Below are positions 1 through 8,353 of a stretch of 45,219 bases of DNA, piece after piece. The stretch spans positions 1-45,219 of the forward strand of contig NZ_AQOR01000032.1 in the NCBI RefSeq assembly GCF_009846755.1. Reading direction: 5' to 3'. The notes beneath the pieces are model-generated. The model was not told where the DNA came from. It was given only the letters and a program-made list of their open reading frames with translations, and searched no databases. Position numbers and translations under genes: made by a program. The DNA comes from Alcanivorax sp. S71-1-4. Its GTDB lineage: Bacteria; Pseudomonadota; Gammaproteobacteria; Pseudomonadales; Alcanivoracaceae. Each line of letters starts with the position of its first letter. Position 1 is the stretch's first letter.

Positions 1-54
1 GGTGCGTTTGCAGACTCAACAGGACCGGTGGATTTAGTGTGAACAGGCCCTGGC

Positions 55-82
55 GTCAGACGTCCGACGTCAGACGTCCGAC
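55..82. repeat. 14-bp tandem direct repeat (2 copies)
   Basis: GTCAGACGTCCGAC occurs twice back to back (55-68 and 69-82). It lies just beyond the terminator of the neighbouring minus-strand operon. The unit contains GACGTC-like half-sites, but no function can be assigned from the sequence. Confidence 0.8.
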
Positions 83-84
83 GC

Positions 85-124
85 TTCTAAAAAAAGGGGG
101 CGCCCCGAGGGGGGAGGCGCCCCA
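85..124 (-). terminator. Rho-independent terminator of the ompA-Ig lipoprotein operon
   Basis: On the minus strand the GC-rich stem GGGGCGCC (123-116) pairs with GGCGCCCC and is followed immediately by a run of seven T (95-89). It lies about 25 bp after the stop of the Ig-like lipoprotein gene and is its obvious transcription end. Confidence 0.85.
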
Positions 125-147
125 AGCCGCATTATGCGGGAGTCAAA

Positions 148-1755
148 TCAACGCCGCAGGCACAGCAGCGGAATAGTGTTGCAGAGCAGTTCATTGACGG
201 GGTCAAGGACCGGGTCCAGTGCATCCAGTACCGGGTCCAGTACGTCGTCCAGCAGCCCGCCGCCGATGTTCAGCAGGGCGCCAGTGCTCGGATCGAGGAG
301 TTGCAGGTCCAGCAGGCGATCTTCCTGGTCGCCCACACCCAGTGACAGCAGCGAGCCGGACAGCAGGCCCAGATCCACCACGCTGCCTTCACCGAACAGA
401 CCGAGCTGGTCGATCAGGTCGTTCAGCATCGGCACCTGTGACAGGCCGTCTTCCAGCGAGCCGACCACCATGTCGAGTGCGTCGCCCAACCCTGGCACGG
501 TATCCAGCAGTTGCGTGACACCCGGCAGGCCATCTTCCAGCAGGCTCAGGTCCACGGACAGCGCGCCGTCTTCGGACACCAGGGCGTTGGTCAGTGCATC
601 CAGCACCGCTTGCGGATCACCCGAGGCAAGTTCGTCGGCGAGGGTTTGCAGCGAGGCCGGGTCCAGGCCGACGTTCAGTTTCAGTGCGCAATCCTGTGCC
701 GGGTTTTCCGGGTCACAGACCGCCACCAGCAGATCGTCGAACTCGGTCGGATTGTTGATATCCGTCGGCAGTGGCAGCGTGATGATGGCCAGGTTGTCGA
801 GGTTACCGACGCCGCCGCCTTCATCCGGTACCAGACCGATCTGTGTGAGCAGATCGGCCAGCGGGCCGTTGATCAGATCGCTCAGGCCGGGAATCTGGCT
901 GACCAGGGTGTCGTTCAATGCGACCACCACACCCCCGGTGCGGAAGCTGCTGGCGCCGGCGTCCTGCAGTGCGTTATCTGCCAGGTCACGAATGTTGGTG
1001 GACACGCTCACCGAGTAGTTCTGCTGCATTTGCAGCGGCGAGCTGGGCGTGAATACCACGATCTCGTTCTTCACATCGAAGTTGCCGGCAATCTCTGCGC
1101 CCGAGCTGTCCTGCGTCATGCTGATGGTGCTGGCGCTGACAGTGGAGGCTTTGACCGGCTCGCTGAAGACGATGGTGACACTGGCGTCTTGCGGGACCAG
1201 CGTGGCGCCGTCAGCGGGCGTGATGGAGACGATAGTCGGCTGTTCACTGTCCGGCTGGGTGCCGGTGGTGAAAGTGGTATCGCCCACGTCATCGCTGCTG
1301 ATGAATTTCGGCGTCTTCGGTGGCAGACACAGCGCGGTGGCGATGTCGGCACCGACATTGATGGTGTATTCGGTGTTGCCCACCAGCGGGGATTGTGGTG
1401 TCAGGGTCACGTTACGGCCGTTGACCTGATAGTTCACCGGCACCACGGTGCCGCCGTTGGTGATGAACAGCGTGGTTTCATTCACCGATGCTGCATCCAC
1501 ATTGTGGGTGAAGCGCAGGTTGATGACGCTGTTCAGTGCCACGTCGGTAGCGCCGTCAGCCGGCAGGATGCCGTTGCTGTCGATGCCGAAGGTCTGCTCC
1601 GGATCGTCACAGAATTCCGGTGTGCGCGGGTCTTCGCCGCCAGGGACGTCGATACGGCTCGAGTTCGGGCCGCCGCCACCGCCGCAGGCCGTGACCAGCA
1701 GCGCTGCGAGCAGCAGTGAGGTGCCGGTGATCCAGGGTTTCTTGATCTCGTTCAT
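148..1755 (-). CDS. Secreted lipoprotein with two SbsA-type Ig-like domains
   Basis: This is a 535-residue predicted lipoprotein. I chose the ATG at 1755 because GGAGAAGG lies just upstream and because it puts a signal peptide with lipobox LVTAC (Cys24) at the N-terminus; an in-frame start 13 codons earlier has no such support. Two bacterial Ig-like (Big_5/SbsA) repeats are visible at about residues 62-140 and 175-275, each opening with PADGAT. The C-terminal half is rich in Leu, Asp and Gly with recurring D-x-LDPVLD-like heptads and ends in a Cys pair. It starts 44 bp after the stop of the upstream OmpA-family gene, so the two are probably co-transcribed and share one terminator. Ig-like lipoproteins of this kind are usually surface or periplasmic structural proteins. 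The exact role is unknown. Confidence 0.85.
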   Translation of the reverse strand: MNEIKKPWITGTSLLLAALLVTACGGGGGPNSSRIDVPGGEDPRTPEFCDDPEQTFGIDSNGILPADGATDVALNSVINLRFTHNVDAASVNETTLFITNGGTVVPVNYQVNGRNVTLTPQSPLVGNTEYTINVGADIATALCLPPKTPKFISSDDVGDTTFTTGTQPDSEQPTIVSITPADGATLVPQDASVTIVFSEPVKASTVSASTISMTQDSSGAEIAGNFDVKNEIVVFTPSSPLQMQQNYSVSVSTNIRDLADNALQDAGASSFRTGGVVVALNDTLVSQIPGLSDLINGPLADLLTQIGLVPDEGGGVGNLDNLAIITLPLPTDINNPTEFDDLLVAVCDPENPAQDCALKLNVGLDPASLQTLADELASGDPQAVLDALTNALVSEDGALSVDLSLLEDGLPGVTQLLDTVPGLGDALDMVVGSLEDGLSQVPMLNDLIDQLGLFGEGSVVDLGLLSGSLLSLGVGDQEDRLLDLQLLDPSTGALLNIGGGLLDDVLDPVLDALDPVLDPVNELLCNTIPLLCLRR

Positions 1756-1799
1756 GTTCCTTCTCCCGCATGCCATGCATGCCTGTTCGTTCAATTCGG

Positions 1800-2876
1800 T
1801 TAGCGCATCTGGATTTCTTCACGGCTCGCCTGGATGACGGCCTCGACACGACGGTTCTGTGCGCGGCCTTCGGCGGTGCCGTTGTCGGCGATCGGCTGGG
1901 ACTCGCCCATGCCCGAGGTGCGGATGCGCTCGGCGCCAATGCCGAATTCAGAGATCAGGACACGCATGACCGCGTTGGCGCGGGCGACAGACAGGTTCTG
2001 GTTGTACGTGGCGGAGCCGGTGGAGTCGGTATGCCCTTCCAGCAGCACTTCCGCGCCGGGGTACTGGGTCAGCACCTGGGCCACTTCCTGGATTTCCGGC
2101 AGGTAGCCCTGCTTCACGGTGGTGCTGTCGTGGTCGAACTCCACATGCAGCGTGATGTTTACGGTTTCGGTCAGCACCAGGTGGCAACCCACATCGTCCA
2201 CCAGCGCGCCCGCCGGGGTATCCGGGCATTGATCCAGATGGTCCGGTACACCGTCGCCATCGCTGTCGATCCACAGCGGCTCTTCATTGCGTGGCGCGGG
2301 TTTCGGTGCCGGCGCTTCGGCGTAGCGCTTGCCGAACAGCCAGTTCAGGCCGATGTAGGGCTGTGAATCGAAGAAGCGGTCATCGGTTTCCAGCAGGCCA
2401 CGCACGCCAAGGTCCAGCATGAAAGAGCGGCTCAGCAGGCGCTGCAGGCCCAGTTCGCCCACCACCATGTCTTCTTTCTTGGTGTCGAGCACTTCCGGGT
2501 CGAGTTCATTGCGGCCGTAACCGAGGCCGGCATACGGCTGGAAGCCGATCACTGACCACTCCGGAAAGTGCAGGCGGCCGACGATGCTGGCCAGTTCGGC
2601 GTCGACGTCGAGATTGATGTTCTTGGCACTGGTTTCCGCCTTGCCGTACTGCAACTGGGCGGAAAAACGCGGGTTGAAGCGGTAACCGAGGTTCACCGCC
2701 GGTTGCCAGTAGTTTTCGACATCACCGATGGCATCGCGGCCGTCTTCGATATCGTAGTAAGACCCCTGTACACCCAGATAGCCGAAGGATTCCGGCCACT
2801 GTTGCTCGGCAAAGGCAGGGGTGCCGAGGATGAGGCCCAGCGTGCCCGCTGCAAGCCCGATTCTGGAAAAGTTCAT
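1800..2876 (-). CDS. OmpA-family outer-membrane protein (one TSP3 linker repeat)
   Basis: A 358-residue protein with a signal peptide ending near AFA (residue 23), an outer-membrane beta-barrel domain (about 25-182) closing in an aromatic strand, a Pro/Ala linker, one calcium-binding thrombospondin type 3 repeat (DSDGDGVPD, 204-212), and a C-terminal OmpA peptidoglycan-binding domain (about 240-350). The last carries GHTD (281-284), LSxxRA with Arg299, and NRRVE, the residues that grip diaminopimelate in the family. The start at 2876 is preferred over an ATG two codons earlier, because AGAGGGA is correctly spaced only for the downstream one. It heads an operon with the Ig-like lipoprotein. 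Its expected role is to link the outer membrane to the cell wall. Confidence 0.92.
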   Translation of the reverse strand: MNFSRIGLAAGTLGLILGTPAFAEQQWPESFGYLGVQGSYYDIEDGRDAIGDVENYWQPAVNLGYRFNPRFSAQLQYGKAETSAKNINLDVDAELASIVGRLHFPEWSVIGFQPYAGLGYGRNELDPEVLDTKKEDMVVGELGLQRLLSRSFMLDLGVRGLLETDDRFFDSQPYIGLNWLFGKRYAEAPAPKPAPRNEEPLWIDSDGDGVPDHLDQCPDTPAGALVDDVGCHLVLTETVNITLHVEFDHDSTTVKQGYLPEIQEVAQVLTQYPGAEVLLEGHTDSTGSATYNQNLSVARANAVMRVLISEFGIGAERIRTSGMGESQPIADNGTAEGRAQNRRVEAVIQASREEIQMR

Positions 2877-2913
2877 GTGCATTCCCTCTTGCTGACTCCC
2901 AAAGAAAACAGTC

Positions 2914-2936
2914 GGCACCGGGGCAGGGCCGGTGCC
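2914..2936 (-). promoter_or_regulatory. Leader hairpin before the first OmpA gene
   Basis: GGCACCGG (2914-2921) pairs with CCGGTGCC (2929-2936) around a 7-base loop. On the minus strand it is followed by GACTGTTTTCTTT, 38 bp before the start codon. It could act as an attenuator or an mRNA-stabilising 5' structure; no upstream gene would need it as a terminator. Confidence 0.45.
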
Positions 2937-3286
2937 GCAGCGCGAATGATCGCGGATCGCGAGGTGTCTTCGGGGCCTGCTTCCGGGCAAAGGCCATGGA
3001 ATGGCGCAGAAGATGACGAATCTGCCATCCCGGGTGAGAGGTGAAACGTTATATATATCAGCCAGTTGGGGGTTGCCGAGCAGGAGGCGGCGTGGCGGTC
3101 GGGCTGGCACGCCAGTGTTGTATTTATGTCATCAAATGTATGTGAGCCGGGTCCTTGCTGAGAAGAAAGTACTGAACGTTTACGTCCGGTGAGGTGTGGA
3201 TGAGGGGAAAGGGGGTCTGCAGGGCAGGGAACGGCGGTCTGTCTGTATCCATGTGTAACTGATTGATAACTATCGAAACAATCGTC

Positions 3287-3308
3287 TTGTAAGAAAATGC
3301 TTACAAGA
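3287..3308. promoter_or_regulatory. 8-bp perfect dyad CTTGTAAG/CTTACAAG
   Basis: CTTGTAAG (3287-3294) and CTTACAAG (3301-3308) are separated by AAAATG in an AT-rich intergenic region. It may be an operator or a small hairpin. The bound factor is unknown. Confidence 0.4.
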
Positions 3309-3431
3309 AAAAGAGGTTATATCGTACAAAAAGAATGGCAAAAACGGCTATCTGTTCCGTGCTCTGTTGTGATGTCTATTTGATATATATGGCATTTGCG
3401 GGTTCCCCGTGAAGGCGGCAAGGCCGGCCTC

Positions 3432-3466
3432 CAAAAGAAAACGCCGCCCATTAAAGGCGGCGTCTT
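3432..3466 (-). terminator. Rho-independent terminator after the second OmpA gene
   Basis: Read on the minus strand, ACGCCGCC (3463-3456) pairs with GGCGGCGT (3448-3441) and is followed by TTTCTTTTGG. A second GC-rich hairpin (GCCCCGCC/GGCGGGGC, about 3478-3498) lies between it and the stop codon at 3507. Confidence 0.8.
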
Positions 3467-3506
3467 GTGGACCGAGTGCCCCGCCGGGAAGGCGGGGCGG
3501 CGGCCA

Positions 3507-4670
3507 TTACTCTTCGTACAGGGCTTCACGCTTGGTCGCGCGCAGGATCGCCTCAACGCGGCGGTTCTGGGCACGGCCTTCGGCGGTGGTGTTGTCCGCG
3601 ATCGGCTGTTCTTCGCCCCGGCCCACGGTGTCGATGCGGTCCGGGCTGATGCCGAAGCTGTTGACCAGCGAGTTCTTCACTGACGCGGCGCGTTCACCCG
3701 AGAGGCGCATGTTGTAGGCGGCGGCACCGGTGCTGTCGGTGTGGCCTTCCAGCAGCAGACGCGCGGACGGGTATTGCTTCATCATTTCCGCCAGTTGAGC
3801 CAGCTCACCGATGTACTCCTGGCGAATCTCGGCCTTGTTCAGCTCGAACTCGACGTACAGGGTTTCACGCACATCGCTTTCCAGGTATTTCTGGCAGCCT
3901 TGTTCGTCCACCAGCGCACCGGCCGGGGTGTTGGGGCACTGATCCAGGTAGTCCGGCACGCCGTCACCGTCGGTGTCCAGCGGGCAGCCATTGGCATCCA
4001 CGGTCACACCGGCCGGGGTGTTCGGGCAGTTGTCGCGCTCATCCGGCACGCCGTCGTTGTCCTGGTCATACACGGCCGGCACGACCGGCTCCGGTGCGGG
4101 CTCGGCCTTGCGGGTGGCGCCGAACACCAGGTTCAGGCCGGCGTACACCTCGCCTTCAAAGCGATCGTGCCACTCGGCCCACAGCGGACGGGCGCCGATA
4201 TCGAAAATCCAGTGTTCAGCCAGCCGTGCCTGCATGCCGAATTCGGCGCCGGCCACGGTTTCCTTGTCTTCTTCATCGCCGCGGCGATCAAAACGCAGCT
4301 CGCCGGCCGTCAGGCCCGCGTAGGGTTCGAACGGGCCCCAGGAGGTGTCGTGGAAGTGATAACGCAGGGAAGCCAGCGATACGTTGGCGTAGCTCTTGTC
4401 GTTGGTCACCTCGGTGCGCACCGCATTGCGCTCCCACCACAACTGGGCCGACCAGTTCGGTGCGAAACGCGCGCCAGCCTGCAGGCCGGGCAGTGTGACC
4501 GTGTCATAGCCGTTCGGGCCGAGTTCGTCCTTATCGAACCAGTACTGGCTGACGTGGCCACCGAGGTAAATGTATTTTTCCGGAATATCGTGTGCCTGGG
4601 CGGAAACGCCGATCAGCGAGGCGCCTGCAAGGCCCAGCAGGGAAACGTATTTGCGAGTCGTGGCTTTCAT
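3507..4670 (-). CDS. OmpA-family outer-membrane protein (two TSP3 linker repeats)
   Basis: A 387-residue paralogue of the preceding OmpA protein. It has a signal peptide (cleavage near AQA, residue 26), a beta-barrel domain (about 28-185), a Pro-rich linker, two tandem thrombospondin type 3 repeats (about 201-229 and 231-260, each D-x-DxDGVPD ... CPNTPAG), and an OmpA C-terminal domain with GHTD (309-312), Arg327 in LSGERA, and NRRVE (369-373). The start at 4670 has AGGACGG upstream. It has its own terminator and a ~210-bp upstream region, so it is probably a separate transcription unit. Function is inferred from the family: outer-membrane to peptidoglycan anchoring, with a calcium-stiffened spacer longer than in its neighbour. 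Confidence 0.92.
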   Translation of the reverse strand: MKATTRKYVSLLGLAGASLIGVSAQAHDIPEKYIYLGGHVSQYWFDKDELGPNGYDTVTLPGLQAGARFAPNWSAQLWWERNAVRTEVTNDKSYANVSLASLRYHFHDTSWGPFEPYAGLTAGELRFDRRGDEEDKETVAGAEFGMQARLAEHWIFDIGARPLWAEWHDRFEGEVYAGLNLVFGATRKAEPAPEPVVPAVYDQDNDGVPDERDNCPNTPAGVTVDANGCPLDTDGDGVPDYLDQCPNTPAGALVDEQGCQKYLESDVRETLYVEFELNKAEIRQEYIGELAQLAEMMKQYPSARLLLEGHTDSTGAAAYNMRLSGERAASVKNSLVNSFGISPDRIDTVGRGEEQPIADNTTAEGRAQNRRVEAILRATKREALYEE

Positions 4671-4881
4671 CTTGGTCCGTCCTGGATGAGGGGGGAATGA
4701 ATAACGCCGTTATTTTCTGTTACATACGTGCGGCAGGTAAACCGGAACTGCGGACAGTCAATAAAAATTAACATACTGCGGCTGAACGGCAGCACGCAGA
4801 AAAATGCGCTGAATCAATGCAGATTTTGCCCCGTCGTGCATCACCGGCGTGGCGTGCACCATGGTACGCAAGCGCGGGAGA

Positions 4882-5664
4882 TCAACTGTCGACGACAGCG
4901 CCGCTCTGCTTGCGCGCGTTGTACAGCGCGTAATCGGCGTCGTTGAGCAGGTTTTGCAGCGTGCGGCTGCTGTGCTCGGTGGACGCGACACCAAAACAGG
5001 TGAGCAGGCTGATGGCCGCGCTGTCGGTGTTGATGTCCTGGCGATTGAGCAGGCGGCACAGGTTGTCGCTGATGCGCAGTGCATCGCGCAGCCCGGTGTG
5101 CGGCAATACCAGCATGAACTGTGCGCCTTCTACACGGCCGAACAGGTCGCTTTCGCGGATTTGCGTGCGCACTTCCCGCGCTACCCGCTGCAGCGCCTTG
5201 TCAGAGGCGTGGCGGCCGAGGCGGTCAATGATGTCGCGGTTGTTCTGGATATCGATCAGCATCAGCGACACGGGGTAATCGTGGCGGCTGGACAGTGCCA
5301 GCTCGCGTTCCAGCATGTTGAGCATGTAAGGACGATTGAACAGCCCGGTGAGGTGATCATGGCGGGCCAGTTGCTGCAGGTGGCGATTGCTGCGGATAAG
5401 CGCCGCGTTGCGGCAACTGATCGGGTAGACCACCAGCGGTGTCACGAGCAGCGGGATCAGGATTGCCAGGCCCAGTGCAAACACCCAGTTGCGTTCGCCG
5501 GTGGCCAGCACGCAGACGGCCGTGATCGTCACGGCCAGCAGTAACATCAACAGTGTCAGCCATGCGGCCTTGCTGACCGCACGCAGTCGGTCCTGGCTGG
5601 TGATGCCCGGTTCATTGTCCTGGCTGGGCAATGATTGCACCGCACCCTGATTCCAGAAGCCCAT
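4882..5664 (-). CDS. Membrane GGDEF-domain protein with degenerate active site
   Basis: 260 residues from the ATG at 5664, which has GGGGGA six bases upstream; an in-frame ATG 11 codons earlier lacks a clear ribosome site. Two membrane segments (about 33-54 and 61-82) precede a GGDEF domain (about 95-255) recognised by HDHLTGLFNR and the usual family spacing. The signature is EGAQF (179-183) instead of GGDEF, and the metal-binding DID motif reads DIQ (138-140), so diguanylate cyclase activity is unlikely. The inhibitory-site motif RxxD is present as RESD (170-173), exactly five residues before the signature, so c-di-GMP binding remains possible. It is probably an inner-membrane c-di-GMP receptor or a vestigial cyclase. 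No sensory domain is visible beyond the membrane segments. Confidence 0.85.
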   Translation of the reverse strand: MGFWNQGAVQSLPSQDNEPGITSQDRLRAVSKAAWLTLLMLLLAVTITAVCVLATGERNWVFALGLAILIPLLVTPLVVYPISCRNAALIRSNRHLQQLARHDHLTGLFNRPYMLNMLERELALSSRHDYPVSLMLIDIQNNRDIIDRLGRHASDKALQRVAREVRTQIRESDLFGRVEGAQFMLVLPHTGLRDALRISDNLCRLLNRQDINTDSAAISLLTCFGVASTEHSSRTLQNLLNDADYALYNARKQSGAVVDS

Positions 5665-5767
5665 CCGTGTCCCCCGCGCCCGCTGCCGGCCTGCCATTGA
5701 CTGTTCCGGGGCAGTGTAGCGCAGCCCCCCGGCGGATATAAGACGGTGGTCCGGGCGCGGGCGCTGC

Positions 5768-6295
5768 TCAGTCCCCCAGCAGCGCCTGCTTGAGATCTGC
5801 GGAATAGGGGCGTTCGCCGAACCAGATCTTCAGGTAGGCGCGGGCAAAATCATCGCCTTGTTCCATCACCAGCGGTTGATCGTTGAGGCTCAGCAGCAGC
5901 CGCCCGTCGGCGTCGTAATCAAGCTGATAGACATCGCCGGCACCAATATCGCGGTAGTGGCTGTTGAAGGCCTGCAGCCGGGGCTTGAGTTGCTGGAAGG
6001 CGTCGTCGGTCATGTTGCGGCCGATCATGGCCTCGGCAGCCTTGCCGAAGGCGTCGCCGGGCACCTCGCGGCGATAACGGAAGACCAGCCGCAGCGGCGG
6101 GTTGAGATCGCCGTCGCAGCGGGCGCTGGCCAGCGTGGCCTGCCCGACGCGAAAAAAGCGCAGTGCCCGCACTTCGCCGGTACCGCATTCGGTGAGCGAC
6201 ACGTCCTCAGCAAAAAAGTGCGCTGGTGCAGGGGGGGCGGCATGAACGGTCAGCGGCAGCAAGGCCACCAGCAGTGTGAGCACTGAGCGCTGCAT
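5768..6295 (-). CDS. Secreted chalcone-isomerase-like protein (copy 1)
   Basis: 175 residues with a clear signal peptide (about 1-19, ending VHA). The mature part resembles bacterial chalcone-isomerase-like proteins: strand-rich start with FFRVGQATLAS, then LRLVFRYRREVPG, a helical middle, and the C-terminal KIWFGERPYSADLKQALLG that matches the family pattern WFGxxPxxxxLKxxLLG. These proteins keep the fold but usually not the flavonoid chemistry; several members bind fatty acids. GGAGA lies seven bases before the ATG. It follows an NTF2-like lipoprotein by 40 bp on the same strand and is divergent from the DUF2878-DUF1295-CFA operon, the setting in which such proteins often occur. The substrate is unknown. 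Confidence 0.75.
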   Translation of the reverse strand: MQRSVLTLLVALLPLTVHAAPPAPAHFFAEDVSLTECGTGEVRALRFFRVGQATLASARCDGDLNPPLRLVFRYRREVPGDAFGKAAEAMIGRNMTDDAFQQLKPRLQAFNSHYRDIGAGDVYQLDYDADGRLLLSLNDQPLVMEQGDDFARAYLKIWFGERPYSADLKQALLGD

Positions 6296-6335
6296 GGCAT
6301 GTCTCCGGTGGGGGCCACGTGCGTGGGTGGCCGTG

Positions 6336-6911
6336 TCACAGTTGTCCGCGCACCCAGCGGATCATGCCGCCGAGCACGGGGATATGTTCGAAGAAGCCCT
6401 GGCTGCTGTCCCAGAAATCCTGATGCAGCACCACCTGGCCGGCATCATTGAAGCGCAGGTGTGTCATGCCGGTGGTGCGGGTGTCCACATCGCGCCCGGC
6501 CATCGAAAACTGCGTGTGCATCAGCCACCGCACGTAGACCTCTCCGTCTTCCGCCGTCCAGCCGAGAATCTCCACCTGCATGGCGTCCATCGCGTTGCCG
6601 GTGCTGGCCAGGTGGTCGGCCAGTGCGTCCCGATGGGTGGCGGTATACAGGGTGTCATTGAAAAACAGATCGGGTGCATAGGCGTTGGCGACGCGCTGCC
6701 GTATGTCCGCCGCCGTCATGTGAGTGAACACCTCGACAAAGCGAGGCATGGCGGTATCCAGATCGGCCGTGGTGCTGGCGGGGAACCGTTCCAGCGCAGC
6801 CAGATACTGGGCGGCGAAATCCTGCGGCGGGCGATGGGCACAACCGGCCAGTGCCAGCAGGCACAGCAACAGCGGTAACAGCAGACGGGCAGATCGGTAA
6901 TGTGGGTTCAT
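6336..6911 (-). CDS. NTF2-like (SnoaL-type) lipoprotein
   Basis: 191 residues from the ATG at 6911. A signal peptide with lipobox LALAGC is followed by an NTF2/SnoaL-like fold: an N-terminal helix with LERFPASTTADLDTAMPRFVEVF, a Trp-containing strand (VEILGWTAEDGEVYVRWLM), and the terminal strands MTHLRFNDAGQVVLHQDFWD. Upstream in-frame starts would bury the signal peptide and are rejected. The ribosome site is weak. It is the first gene of a short minus-strand operon with the chalcone-isomerase-like protein and is transcribed away from DUF2878. Its function is unknown; NTF2-like folds typically bind small hydrophobic ligands. Confidence 0.75.
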   Translation of the reverse strand: MNPHYRSARLLLPLLLCLLALAGCAHRPPQDFAAQYLAALERFPASTTADLDTAMPRFVEVFTHMTAADIRQRVANAYAPDLFFNDTLYTATHRDALADHLASTGNAMDAMQVEILGWTAEDGEVYVRWLMHTQFSMAGRDVDTRTTGMTHLRFNDAGQVVLHQDFWDSSQGFFEHIPVLGGMIRWVRGQL

Positions 6912-7004
6912 GATCGAAGTGTCCGGCCTGTGCGGTGAACCCGTTGTGAATCGGTGCGTGGATGTTTCACGGTGGCTTGACCGTGTGCCGGCTAGCGTTG
7001 GCTG

Positions 7005-7589
7005 ATGCAACTCATGAAGCGTTTACGACAGATTCCTCCGGCCATTCTGGGCAACGCGGTGTTGTTCCAGGGGTTGTGGCTGGCAGCCGTGCTGGGGGCG
7101 TCACTGGGGCGGCAATGGCCAGCGCTGGTGATGCTGCTTGCACTGGTGGCGCTGGCCGTCGGCAGTGGCGCATCGTGGCGTGCGGAAGGGCGGATGGCGT
7201 TGGCCGGTCTGCTCGCGGGGATGCTGGCGGAACGTGTCTGGTTGTCGCTTGGCCTGATCGAATATCGTCTGGCCTGGTCCCCGGTGTGGCCGCCGGTCTG
7301 GATCATGGTGCTCTGGGTGGGGTTTGCCATGAGTCTGAATCACAGCCTCGCCTGGTTGCAGGGGCGCGTGTGGCTGGCGGCGGTGTTCGGTGCGATCGGC
7401 AGCGTTGGCTCGGTGCTGGCCGGTGTGCGATGGGGCGCGGCCAGTGCGCCAGCGGGGTGGCTGCCGCTGGCGGTATGGTATGGCCTGGTGTGGGCACTGC
7501 TGGTGCCGGCGCTGGCCTGGTGGGCCGCACGCGGCGCCGGGCCTGGCGGCCAGGCAATGTGGCCCAGGGAGGGCAGAACAGGATGCTGA
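7005..7589 (+). CDS. DUF2878 multi-pass membrane protein
   Basis: 194 residues, very hydrophobic, with about five to six membrane segments. The stretch PVWIMVLWVGFAMSLNHSL (about residues 100-118) is the family hallmark of DUF2878, whose members commonly lie next to CFA-synthase-like methyltransferases. No good ribosome site precedes the ATG at 7005, and an ATG three codons later is equally possible. The 3' end overlaps the next gene by 7 bp, which indicates translational coupling. Biochemical function is unknown; by context it takes part in acyl-chain modification in the inner membrane. Confidence 0.8.
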   Translation: MQLMKRLRQIPPAILGNAVLFQGLWLAAVLGASLGRQWPALVMLLALVALAVGSGASWRAEGRMALAGLLAGMLAERVWLSLGLIEYRLAWSPVWPPVWIMVLWVGFAMSLNHSLAWLQGRVWLAAVFGAIGSVGSVLAGVRWGAASAPAGWLPLAVWYGLVWALLVPALAWWAARGAGPGGQAMWPREGRTGC

Positions 7590-8353
7590 TATATGGCGCT
7601 GTATTGTTGCTGATCTGGAGCCTGCTGGGCTGGTGGGTTCAACAGCGCACGGCGAATGGCGGCTACGCCGACGTGGTGTGGGCCTACGGTGTGGGCGCGG
7701 TGTCGCTGATGTACCTGTGGATGGGCGACGGTGTCTGGCTGGTGCGTCTTGTGGCGGCGGTGTTGCTGGGTTTCTGGTCGTGGCGGCTGGGTACACACAT
7801 CCTGACGCGGGTGCTGGGCGATGCCGAGGAAGGTCGTTATCGCGCCATGCGTGAGGCACTGGGTGAGCGCATCGGCCTGTTTCATTTCTTTTTCTTTCTT
7901 GGCCAGGGGCTGCTGGCATGGCTGTTTGCACTGCCGGCGTTCGTGATCAGCGGCCATCCGGGCCCGGTGCAACCATTGTGGCTGTTGCTCGGCGGCGTCC
8001 TGGGCGTGGTCGCGCTGATTGGCGAGAGCGCCGCCGACCGCCAGCTCGCGCAATTTCGTGAAGACCCGGCGCACCGCGGCAAAACTTGCCGCGAGGGGCT
8101 GTGGCGTTATTCGCGCCATCCGAATTATTTCTTCGAATGGCTGCACTGGTTCAGTTACCCGGTGCTCGCCATCGGTGCGCCCGGCGCGCCGTGGCTGTGG
8201 CTGGCACCGCTGATGATGTGGCTGTTCCTGTGGTTCGTCACAGGCATTCCCTATACCGAACGACAGGCGCTGAAAAGCCGGGGTGAGGATTACCGGCGTT
8301 ATCAGCGCACGACCAGTGCCTTTTTCCCATGGAGACCGCGACATGATGGTTGA
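7583..8353 (+). CDS. DUF1295 family membrane protein (steroid 5-alpha-reductase-like)
   Basis: 256 residues with several membrane helices. The C-terminal half shows the DUF1295/steroid 5-alpha-reductase-like signature: [16 protein letters not shown] followed by a [19 protein letters not shown] tail and FFPW. Family members are thought to reduce lipid double bonds with a nicotinamide or flavin donor; for DUF1295 itself this is inference. The ATG at 7583 lies inside the end of DUF2878 (7-bp overlap) with GGAGGG upstream, and the 3' end overlaps the CFA-like gene by 11 bp, so the three genes form one tightly coupled operon. A reductase beside a methylene-transferring enzyme fits a two-step methylation-reduction of unsaturated acyl chains. 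Confidence 0.82.
   Translation: MLIYGAVLLLIWSLLGWWVQQRTANGGYADVVWAYGVGAVSLMYLWMGDGVWLVRLVAAVLLGFWSWRLGTHILTRVLGDAEEGRYRAMREALGERIGLFHFFFFLGQGLLAWLFALPAFVISGHPGPVQPLWLLLGGVLGVVALIGESAADRQLAQFREDPAHRGKTCREGLWRYSRHPNYFFEWLHWFSYPVLAIGAPGAPWLWLAPLMMWLFLWFVTGIPYTERQALKSRGEDYRRYQRTTSAFFPWRPRHDG

Larger units (their letters stand above)
2883..3431. other. Long intergenic region between two ompA-type genes
   Basis: No convincing gene lies in these ~550 bp. They should hold the promoter and leader of the downstream minus-strand OmpA gene. I see a leader hairpin at 2914-2936, an 8-bp dyad at 3287-3308 and an AT-rich stretch at 3240-3400, which is typical of a regulated promoter region. Confidence 0.6.
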
